Source: an uncultured Clostridia bacterium (GTDB lineage Bacteria; Bacillota; Clostridia; Oscillospirales; CAG-272). From it: 8,089 bases of DNA. This document shows, in pieces, positions 1 through 8,089 of this stretch (the first letter of the stretch is position 1; the number at the start of each line of letters is the position of its first letter). The notes below the pieces were generated by a model. The model was not told the DNA's origin and did no database searches. It saw only the letters and a program-made list of their open reading frames with translations. The DNA is taken from contig CAMPBZ010000047.1 of the NCBI GenBank assembly GCA_946641795.1, forward strand, positions 1 to 8,089, in the 5' to 3' direction. The position numbers were made by a program, and so were the translations under genes.

Positions 1-1192
1 CGAGAATGACCGGGTGCTTTTCATCGCAGAAGGTATCGCCGGTGGTGGTGTTCTTTACACCGATCGCCGCGGCAATATCGCCTGCATAGCAGCAATCAAT
101 ATCCTTGCGCTCGTTGGCGTGCATTTGCAGAATGCGGCCCAAGCGCTCGGTTTTGCCCTTTGTGGAGTTGTAAACGATGTCGCCCGCTTTGACCGAGCCG
201 GAATAAACCCGGAAATAGCAGAGCTTGCCCACAAACGGGTCTGTCATGATCTTGAACGCCAACGCGGAGAACGGCTCGCTATCCGAGGAGTGACGATCCT
301 CTTCGTCGCCGGTGCTCGGGTTGGTGCCGCGAATGGCGGGAATATCGGTCGGGTTGGGCATATAGTCCACAATTGCATCCAGCAGTTTCTGAACGCCTTT
401 GTTGCGGTAGGAAGTACCGCAGACGATCGGAACGATCTCGTTTGCAATGCAGGCTTTGCGCAAAGCGACTTTCAATTCATCAATGGAGATCTCTTCCCCT
501 TCCAGGTACTTCTCCATCAATCCGTCGTCGGTGGAGGCAATGGCTTCCACCATTTGCTCGCGGTAGGTTTGCGCCTGTTCCTTCATATCATCCGGAATAG
601 GCTCCACGCGCATATCTTTTCCAAGATCATCGTAATAAATGTCCGCTTCCATCGTCATCAGGTCGATGATACCGCGGAAGGTCATATCCTTGCCGATCGG
701 CAACTGGATCGGTACGCCGTTGGCGTGCAGTCTGGTATGGATCATATCCACAACGCGGTAAAAATCCGCGCCGGTAATATCCATTTTGTTGACGTACACC
801 ATACGGGGCACCTTGTATTTGTCGGCCTGGCGCCAAACGGTTTCGGACTGCGGTTCCACGCCGCCCTTTGCACACAGAACGGTTACTGCGCCGTCCAGCA
901 CGCGAAGGGAACGCTCTACCTCAACGGTAAAGTCCACGTGGCCGGGAGTATCAATAATGTTGATACGGTTCCCTTTCCAGAAACAGGTGGTTGCGGCAGA
1001 AGTGATGGTAATACCGCGCTCCTGCTCCTGCGCCATCCAGTCCATGGTCGCGCTACCGTCGTGGGTTTCGCCCAACTTGTGCGTTTTTCCCGTGTAGAAC
1101 AGGATCCGCTCGGTAGTTGTGGTCTTCCCGGCGTCGATGTGCGCCATAATACCGATGTTTCTGGTGTTTTCAAGTGAATACTCTCTTGGCAT
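1..1192 (-). CDS. fusA: Translation elongation factor G, N-terminal part (3' end outside window)
   Basis: EF-G is the cytosolic GTPase that drives ribosomal translocation and, with RRF, ribosome recycling. I translated 397 residues from the ATG at 1192. The usual length is about 690-700, so domain I (G domain with G' insert) and most of domain II are present and the rest lies beyond base 1. GTPase motifs read in order: AHIDAGKT at 17-24 (P-loop), ERGITIT at 58-64 (switch I), DTPGH at 81-85 with catalytic His85, and NKMD at 135-138. The segment CGTSYRNKGVQ corresponds to the usual CGSAFKNKGVQ around G5. The start is supported by AAGGAGAT at 1208-1201, eight bases upstream, and by the typical N-terminus MPREYSLENTRNIGIMAHID. 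It follows rpsG by 36 nt with no terminator, so it is co-transcribed in the str operon. No frameshift or missing motif was seen. Identification is certain. Confidence 0.98.
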   Translation of the reverse strand, partial: MPREYSLENTRNIGIMAHIDAGKTTTTERILFYTGKTHKLGETHDGSATMDWMAQEQERGITITSAATTCFWKGNRINIIDTPGHVDFTVEVERSLRVLDGAVTVLCAKGGVEPQSETVWRQADKYKVPRMVYVNKMDITGADFYRVVDMIHTRLHANGVPIQLPIGKDMTFRGIIDLMTMEADIYYDDLGKDMRVEPIPDDMKEQAQTYREQMVEAIASTDDGLMEKYLEGEEISIDELKVALRKACIANEIVPIVCGTSYRNKGVQKLLDAIVDYMPNPTDIPAIRGTNPSTGDEEDRHSSDSEPFSALAFKIMTDPFVGKLCYFRVYSGSVKAGDIVYNSTKGKTERLGRILQMHANERKDIDCCYAGDIAAAIGVKNTTTGDTFCDEKHPVIL

Positions 1193-1228
1193 GAATGGTT
1201 ATCTCCTTGGGACTTGCTGTGGCAGATA

Positions 1229-1699
1229 TCAATATCTGTAATGTGCAAACGCTTTGTTTGCTTCTGCCATACGATGGGTTTCTTCTTTTTTCTTGAATGC
1301 TCCGCCTGCGCTGTTCTTGGCATCCAGAATTTCTCCTGCAAGTCTGTCCGCCATCGTCTTTTCACCGCGTTTTCTTGCAAATTGGATCAACCAACGCAAG
1401 CCAAGCGTTTGACGTCTGTCGGCTCTGACTTCCATCGGAACCTGGTAGGTGGAACCGCCTACGCGGCGAGCCTTCACCTCTAAAACAGGCATAATGTTTT
1501 CAAGCGCTTCCTGGAAAACTTCCAACGGGTTCTTTCCCTGTTTTTCCTCGATCTGCTTGAAAGCGTCGTAAACAATTGTTTGGGCTACGCCCTTTTTGCC
1601 GTCATACATCACGTTGTTAATCAGTTTGGTTACCAGTTTGGAACCGTACAACGGATCCGGCAATACATCTCTTTTGGCAATACGACCTCTTCTCGGCAC
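1229..1699 (-). CDS. rpsG: 30S ribosomal protein S7
   Basis: S7 is a primary 16S rRNA binding protein. It nucleates assembly of the 30S head and lines the mRNA exit near the E site. From the GTG at 1699 the protein is 156 residues, the usual bacterial length. It begins MPRRGRIAKRDVLPDPLYGS and contains the beta-hairpin ARRVGGSTYQVPMEVR (about 77-92) and the helical stretch GLRWLIQFARKRGEKTMADRLA (split here only by description, 100-121). It ends AFAHYRY, where many bacteria have AFAHYRW. An upstream ATG at 1750 in the same frame would add 17 residues without homology and would swallow the ribosome binding site. I therefore prefer GTG, seven bases after AAGGAGGG (1714-1707). The gene lies between rpsL (165-nt gap) and fusA (36-nt gap). 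In E. coli S7 represses this operon through the rpsL-rpsG gap, and the long structured gap here may serve the same role (inference). Confidence 0.98.
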   Translation of the reverse strand: MPRRGRIAKRDVLPDPLYGSKLVTKLINNVMYDGKKGVAQTIVYDAFKQIEEKQGKNPLEVFQEALENIMPVLEVKARRVGGSTYQVPMEVRADRRQTLGLRWLIQFARKRGEKTMADRLAGEILDAKNSAGGAFKKKEETHRMAEANKAFAHYRY

Positions 1700-1706
1700 T
1701 GTACTT

Positions 1707-1714
1707 CCCTCCTT
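1707..1714 (-). promoter_or_regulatory. Ribosome binding site that fixes the rpsG GTG start
   Basis: The minus strand reads AAGGAGGG followed by a seven-base spacer and GTG at 1699. This near-perfect anti-16S match decides for the GTG start over the in-frame ATGs at 1750 and 1717. The ATG at 1717 lies immediately upstream of the site itself. Confidence 0.9.
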
Positions 1715-1769
1715 CATGAAAAATATGAGATCATTGGTACTCAAAAGCAAATCTTCTGTTGGCGCCGCG

Positions 1770-1863
1770 TCCGAGGTGAAACATAAACATTAAATTATGG
1801 AATTCACAACAAACGGGCTGTTCGGAAATGATGCTTTCGGTTTTTGTGTTGCTAAACCTCGGA
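1770..1863 (-). promoter_or_regulatory. Putative intercistronic RNA structure between rpsL and rpsG
   Basis: Directly after the rpsL stop codon the mRNA has UCCGAGGU (1863-1856), which pairs perfectly with ACCUCGGA (1777-1770). This 8-bp stem encloses 78 nt. The stretch has no coding potential of its own and no T-run, so it is not a simple terminator. In E. coli the rpsL-rpsG gap carries the S7 translational operator. An analogous role here is inference from position only. I could not match it to the known S7 binding fold. Confidence 0.4.
1783..1796 (-). repeat. Downstream arm of a 14-nt inverted repeat flanking rpsL
   Basis: The minus strand reads AATTTAATGTTTAT, the exact reverse complement of ATAAACATTAAATT in the rpsL leader (minus strand of 2306-2319). 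Both arms would be in one str mRNA and could form a 14-bp duplex looping out the whole rpsL reading frame. Twelve of the 14 pairs are A-U, so the duplex would be of modest strength. Confidence 0.6.
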
Positions 1864-1864
1864 A

Positions 1865-2284
1865 TTACTTCTTCTTTTTAGCAGCTTTTGCTCCGTACTT
1901 GGAGCGGGCCTGTTGCCGGTTGGCAACGCCTTGCGCATCCAGCGTTCCGCGGATGATATGATAACGTACACCAGGCAGGTCACGAACTCTACCGCCGCGA
2001 ATCAGAACAACCGAGTGCTCTTGCAGGTTGTGTCCGATACCGGGAATGTAGACCGTTGCTTCCAGGCCGTTGGTTAAACGAACTCTTGCGATTTTACGCA
2101 TTGCCGAGTTCGGTTTCTTCGGGCTGGTGGTAGAAACCTTGGTGCAAACGCCTCTTTTCTGCGGTGCCGACTGGTCGATCGCGATGTTCTTCTTCGAGTT
2201 GAAACCCTTTTGCAGAACCGGTGCCTTGGATTTGTACACCTTTTCGCCGCGACCTTGTTTGACAAGTTGGTTGAATGTTGGCAT
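1865..2284 (-). CDS. rpsL: 30S ribosomal protein S12
   Basis: S12 sits at the decoding centre of the 30S subunit and controls tRNA selection accuracy. It is the classical streptomycin-resistance locus. The protein is 139 residues, near the 138 of Bacillus subtilis and longer than the 124 of E. coli. The difference is the usual Gram-positive insert around residues 24-40 (QKGFNSKKNIAIDQ). Conserved segments are PQKRGVCTKV (41-50), PKKPNSAMRK (55-64), PGIGHNLQEHSVVLIRGGRV (81-100) and DLPGVRYH (102-109). The Lys equivalent to E. coli K43 (counting Met) is kept as K56. The Lys equivalent to K88 is Arg101 (codon CGT at 1984-1982), a change that gives streptomycin resistance elsewhere. The RimO target Asp is present as D102. 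The tail is strongly basic (KAAKKKK). The ATG at 2284 is preceded by AAGGAGG (2298-2292) with a seven-base spacer. First gene of the str transcription unit, behind a consensus promoter. Confidence 0.99.
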   Translation of the reverse strand: MPTFNQLVKQGRGEKVYKSKAPVLQKGFNSKKNIAIDQSAPQKRGVCTKVSTTSPKKPNSAMRKIARVRLTNGLEATVYIPGIGHNLQEHSVVLIRGGRVRDLPGVRYHIIRGTLDAQGVANRQQARSKYGAKAAKKKK

Positions 2285-2413
2285 TCTTTTTCCTCCTTCT
2301 TCCAGAATTTAATGTTTATCTTACAGACACCCGGCTTTTGCCGCGTGGAACTGCCGCTGCCAATGCCCCTTGCCCTGCAAAATTGCATAGTTAGGGCATA
2401 GCTCCAAAATTAC
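2285..2413 (-). promoter_or_regulatory. rpsL (str operon) 5' leader with possible alternative folds
   Basis: About 127-129 nt separate the predicted transcription start (near 2413-2411) from the rpsL ATG. AUGCCC (2399-2394) can pair with GGGCAU (2368-2363). The overlapping GCCCU (2397-2393) can instead pair with AGGGC (2376-2372), closed by the inner palindrome UGCA-AUUU-UGCA (2387-2376). These two pairings exclude each other. A small hairpin CGGC-AAAA-GCCG follows near 2345-2332. No intrinsic terminator is present. The length and foldable elements suggest a regulatory leader, but I do not recognise an Rfam-type family. Confidence 0.45.
2306..2319 (-). repeat. Upstream arm of a 14-nt inverted repeat flanking rpsL
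   Basis: On the minus strand this is ATAAACATTAAATT, placed seven bases upstream of the rpsL AAGGAGG site. It is perfectly complementary to the minus strand of 1783-1796 in the rpsL-rpsG gap. Pairing would put a duplex next to the rpsL ribosome binding site and link it to the 3' side of rpsL. Confidence 0.6.
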
Positions 2414-2418
2414 ATTTT

Positions 2419-2447
2419 ATTATATCACTTTAACCATTTTTTGTCAA
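2419..2447 (-). promoter_or_regulatory. Sigma-A promoter of the rpsL-rpsG-fusA operon
   Basis: The minus strand has a perfect -35 TTGACA (2447-2442), a 17-base spacer ending in TGA, and a perfect -10 TATAAT (2424-2419). The TGA gives an extended -10 (TGnTATAAT). Transcription should begin near 2413-2411. A consensus promoter fits the high demand for ribosomal proteins and shows that the str genes need not depend on read-through from rpoBC. Confidence 0.92.
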
Positions 2448-2535
2448 GCCTATACATACTTGCTACAAAAATTCTCCGTTTTGCACAAATACAATGGGAA
2501 TTTGTATCAAATTTTAAGTATATCCGTTAAATAAT

Positions 2536-3312
2536 TTACTTTTCTATCTTTACGCGTCCCTGTTTGTTTACTATTTTACAGGTCGCATAGCAAGAGTCCG
2601 TAAACCCATTTAAAGTGATTCTGCCGCTAATTCTGCCGTAGCCCTCTTGATCAAGTGTGATCTTTACGGTTTGCTTTTCGTACTTTTTAATTCTCCCGCT
2701 TGTGCCGGGAATTTCATATTCAACTTCAATTTCCATCTCAACAAAAGAATCATAATAGTTAAACTTTGTTTTTTCCTGCTTTTCCGGATTTACTTCAATC
2801 CAATAGTCACACACAATTGTAGCATTCCCTGAATTAATTGCCTGCACTGTACCTATCGGGTTTATGTCCACATCAAATGTAAACTCAACAAATTTAAAAT
2901 TATTCCAAACACGATTAGGGCTCTCCAAATAGTACGTTTTAGTAAACATTCCAGCAAAATCCTTCAAATATTGGCCAAAAGATTCGGATTTTTTATAATG
3001 CTTATTCCAGTCTGAAAAACAAGCCGCGAAGAAAAGCAACGTTGCGACCAATGCAAGACATACAAACGTAATCAGGATTCCTTTAAAAAGCCTACCAAAA
3101 AATGATCCTTGTCTTTTACTTTGTGGTTGTTCTGCTTTTAAAGGATTCTGCCCCACTTCTTTTCCACATTGTGGGCAAAACAAACTTCCCATATCCATTT
3201 CATAGTCACAATTTGGACAGATTTTCTTTTGTGGCTTGTTCATTTCTTCGCCACATTGAGAACAATATTTTGCAGTTGAGTCTACTTCAAAACCACATTT
3301 GGAGCACTTCAT
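2536..3312 (-). CDS. Double zinc-ribbon, single-pass membrane protein of unknown function
   Basis: I do not recognise a named family for the whole protein (258 residues). Visible parts in order: zinc ribbon 1 with Cys3, Cys6, Cys17, Cys20; zinc ribbon 2 with Cys32, Cys35, Cys46, Cys49, both in the CxxC-x10-CxxC spacing of small bacterial zinc-ribbon domains; a basic linker (KRQGSFFGRLFK, 66-77); a hydrophobic segment at about 78-99; then about 160 residues rich in alternating beta-type sequence with Cys168, Cys241 and Cys245. Positive charge before the membrane segment predicts ribbons in the cytosol and the C-terminal domain outside. The ATG at 3312 has a moderate site (GAGAGG, 3327-3322) and the gene has its own promoter. 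It is clearly more A/T-rich than its neighbours: bases 2881-2940 hold 18 G/C of 60, against 37 of 60 at 4321-4380 in rpoC. This and its odd place between rpoC and rpsL suggest a later insertion. A sensor or envelope role is only a guess. Confidence 0.9.
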   Translation of the reverse strand: MKCSKCGFEVDSTAKYCSQCGEEMNKPQKKICPNCDYEMDMGSLFCPQCGKEVGQNPLKAEQPQSKRQGSFFGRLFKGILITFVCLALVATLLFFAACFSDWNKHYKKSESFGQYLKDFAGMFTKTYYLESPNRVWNNFKFVEFTFDVDINPIGTVQAINSGNATIVCDYWIEVNPEKQEKTKFNYYDSFVEMEIEVEYEIPGTSGRIKKYEKQTVKITLDQEGYGRISGRITLNGFTDSCYATCKIVNKQGRVKIEK

Positions 3313-3362
3313 CTTTTTGTACCTCTCAACTTCAAATTTTCAATTTACGTAACGCATTGCAT

Positions 3363-3391
3363 ATTATATCACATAAGACGAAAAAAGTCAA
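3363..3391 (-). promoter_or_regulatory. Sigma-A promoter of the zinc-ribbon gene
   Basis: The minus strand has TTGACT (-35, 3391-3386), a 17-base spacer ending in TGA, and TATAAT (-10, 3368-3363), again an extended -10. The predicted start is near 3357, leaving a leader of about 45 nt to the ATG at 3312. The leader contains the 8-base palindrome TTACGTAA (3345-3352), a possible but unproven operator. The eleven bases GTGATATAATA are identical to those of the rpsL promoter. Confidence 0.9.
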
Positions 3392-3416
3392 TATTTATTA
3401 CATTTACTCGCAATGC

Positions 3417-3450
3417 AAAGAGCCGCCCGACTTGCGAACGGCTCTTTTTT
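3417..3450. terminator. Hairpin after rpoC, T-run on the opposite strand
   Basis: A perfect 9-bp stem, AAAGAGCCG (3417-3425) with CGGCTCTTT (3439-3447), encloses a 13-base loop. It lies about 16-19 bases after the rpoC stop, where the rpoBC terminator is expected. Read on the plus strand it ends in six Ts (3445-3450). Read on the minus strand, the direction of all genes here, only the three Ts of the stem follow. It may work weakly as the rpoC terminator or 3' end stabiliser, or mainly stop antisense transcription toward rpoC. Confidence 0.6.
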
Positions 3451-3466
3451 GTGTTTTGAAAGCGGA

Positions 3467-7027
<3,561 letters not shown>

Positions 7028-7034
7028 GGTTTTT

Positions 7035-7039
7035 CTCCT
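7035..7039 (-). promoter_or_regulatory. Ribosome binding site for the rpoC GTG start
   Basis: AGGAG on the minus strand, seven bases before GTG at 7027, lies in the 20-nt gap after the rpoB stop. It supports the GTG start and the N-terminus MENKDFYSIRIGLASPE, which matches the usual beta-prime beginning. Confidence 0.85.
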
Positions 7040-7047
7040 GTTCTCGC

Positions 7048-8089
7048 TTATTCTTCGCTGTTGTCGTCATCCCGGAAATCGTCGGCGGAATCGTCGTAGT
7101 ATTCCTCTTCTTCTCCGCCGTCGGCAACCTCTTCGGGAGTGCCGTCGTCATTTTCGATCTGGAAGGATCTGCGGATCTCTTCCTCGGTGTAATGACGGCC
7201 GTAATCGCCGTAACCTTCGCGGGAGGGGAAACTATCCTCTTCCTTGCAAAGTTCGGAAAGCTCAATATCGTTTCCGTCCTTATCCTGCACGCAAACGTTC
7301 AGGCTCAAAGACTGCAATTCTTTTACCAGCACCTTGAACGACTCGGGAACGCCCGGCGTTGGGATGTTCTGACCCTTGATGATCGCTTCGTAAGCGCGGC
7401 GACGTCCGTTGATGTCGTCGGACTTGACGGTAAGCAGCTCTTGCAGGGTGTATGCCGCGCCGTAAGCTTCCAGCGCCCAAACTTCCATTTCGCCGAAACG
7501 CTGACCGCCGAACTGGGCTTTGCCGCCGAGCGGTTGCTGCGTGACCAGCGAATACGGGCCGTTGGAGCGTGCGTGGATCTTATCGTCCACCAGGTGGTGC
7601 AGTTTGAGGTAGTACATAATGCCCACCGTTACGGGGTTATCGAAGGGCTCGCCGGTGCGGCCATCGTACAGAATGGTTTTGCCATCCAGGATCTTCAACC
7701 GTTTCTCGGCGCGCAGAGCGTTCATAAACGCTTCGTCCGCCCGCTCCTGCTCGGAGAGGACGCGCAGCGTCTTTTCGCCGGTCGCCTCGTCGGTAATCTC
7801 CTCGTAAAGCTCTTTCCCTTCCGGATTTTCCAGCGGGAAAATATCCCGTTGCAGTCCGGCGGCTTTCAGGCATTCCAGAATGTCCTTCTCGTTTGCGCCG
7901 TCAAAGACAGGCGTCATGATCTTCCAGCCGAGTTTCTTTGCGGCAATGCCGAGGTGAACTTCCAGCACCTGACCGATGTTCATACGGGAAGGCACGCCCA
8001 ACGGGTTGAGCACAATATCCAGCGGAGTGCCGTCCGGCAGGAAGGGCATATCTTCGGGCGGCAAAATGCGGGAAACAACGCCCTTGTTA
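7048..8089 (-). CDS. rpoB: DNA-directed RNA polymerase subunit beta, C-terminal part (5' end outside window)
   Basis: The beta subunit forms one half of the RNA polymerase cleft. The last 346 residues and the TAA stop are present. The frame is open through the right edge and reads NKGVVSRI before LPPEDMPFLPDGTP, the normal beta sequence, so no start lies in this window. Landmarks: VLNPLGVPSRMNIGQVLEVH (about 26-45 of the fragment), HARSNGPYSLVTQQPLGGKA (172-191), QFGGQRFGEMEVWALEAYGA (192-211), then GVPESFKVLVKELQSL near the clamp anchor. Two additions stand out. One is a charged insert of roughly 55 residues between AAGL and DGKTILYDGRTG (about 79-134) that Bacillus and E. coli lack. The other is a very acidic tail of about 65 residues ending DDSADDFRDDDNSEE. 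The rifampicin region lies outside the window. It is followed by rpoC after 20 nt. Confidence 0.99.
   Translation of the reverse strand, partial: NKGVVSRILPPEDMPFLPDGTPLDIVLNPLGVPSRMNIGQVLEVHLGIAAKKLGWKIMTPVFDGANEKDILECLKAAGLQRDIFPLENPEGKELYEEITDEATGEKTLRVLSEQERADEAFMNALRAEKRLKILDGKTILYDGRTGEPFDNPVTVGIMYYLKLHHLVDDKIHARSNGPYSLVTQQPLGGKAQFGGQRFGEMEVWALEAYGAAYTLQELLTVKSDDINGRRRAYEAIIKGQNIPTPGVPESFKVLVKELQSLSLNVCVQDKDGNDIELSELCKEEDSFPSREGYGDYGRHYTEEEIRRSFQIENDDGTPEEVADGGEEEEYYDDSADDFRDDDNSEE

Noticed and set aside
14..1177. A 387-codon open frame on the plus strand opposite fusA
   Set aside because: It mirrors the EF-G reading frame, which has every GTPase motif. The antisense product shows no family resemblance.
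1229..1750. Longer rpsG beginning at the ATG at 1750
   Set aside because: The extra 17 residues resemble no S7 and overlap the strong AAGGAGGG site. The GTG at 1699 gives the standard 156-residue protein.
1700..1800. Possible internal promoter before rpsG (TTGCTT or TTGTGA with weak -10 boxes)
   Set aside because: Candidate boxes match consensus at only three or four positions each, far weaker than the two promoters accepted here.
2489..2507. Possible terminator after the zinc-ribbon gene (ATACAA paired with TTGTAT)
   Set aside because: The stem is only six A/T-rich pairs and no T-run follows on the minus strand. Read-through into rpsL is possible.
3016..3080. Lipobox-like FAAC at the end of the membrane segment of the zinc-ribbon protein
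   Set aside because: It lies near residue 98 behind two cytosolic zinc ribbons, not in an N-terminal signal peptide, and the usual Leu at -3 is missing.
3354..3416. Inverted 7-base repeats GCATTGC and GCAATGC on either side of the zinc-ribbon promoter
   Set aside because: The arms are short and about 50 bases apart. They may be an operator pair, but chance is a sufficient explanation without comparative data.

Overview
All genes in this window lie on the minus strand. They form the junction between the rpoBC operon and the str operon of a bacterium. Transcription runs from high to low coordinates: rpoB (3' part only), rpoC, an unrecognised zinc-ribbon membrane protein, rpsL, rpsG, fusA (5' part only). 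The protein sequences, the 139-residue form of S12, the strong AAGGAGG ribosome binding sites and the near-consensus sigma-A promoters point to Bacillota. The insert in RpoB recalls Clostridia, possibly the Oscillospirales/Ruminococcaceae side. I cannot place it more precisely by eye.

Region 1 (8089 to 3467) holds the C-terminal part of the RNA polymerase beta subunit and, 20 nt downstream, a complete beta-prime subunit with a GTG start. Both zinc sites, the catalytic Asp triad and the trigger loop of beta-prime are intact. The bridge helix and the surroundings of the active site carry several substitutions at positions that are normally almost fixed. A strong hairpin follows rpoC, but its T-run faces the opposite way to the operon.

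Region 2 (3466 to 2536) is the accessory part: a visibly A/T-rich gene for a 258-residue protein with two paired-Cys zinc ribbons, one membrane segment and an outer domain I do not recognise. It has its own near-perfect extended -10 promoter. In Bacillus subtilis this slot holds the small L7Ae-like gene ybxF, which is absent here.

Region 3 (2535 to 1) starts with a consensus promoter and a leader of about 130 nt, then rpsL, a long rpsL-rpsG gap of 165 nt, rpsG and fusA. Two inverted repeats stand out. A 14-nt perfect repeat has one arm just before and one arm just after rpsL, and an 8-bp repeat begins right after the rpsL stop. Both could fold the str mRNA and are candidates for ribosomal-protein feedback control. 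S12 naturally carries Arg at the position where Lys-to-Arg gives streptomycin resistance in other bacteria.

No tRNA, rRNA, CRISPR array, insertion sequence or phage gene is visible. The unusual features are the zinc-ribbon gene inside the core operon junction, the RNA-level structures around rpsL, and the residue-level departures in RpoC and S12.
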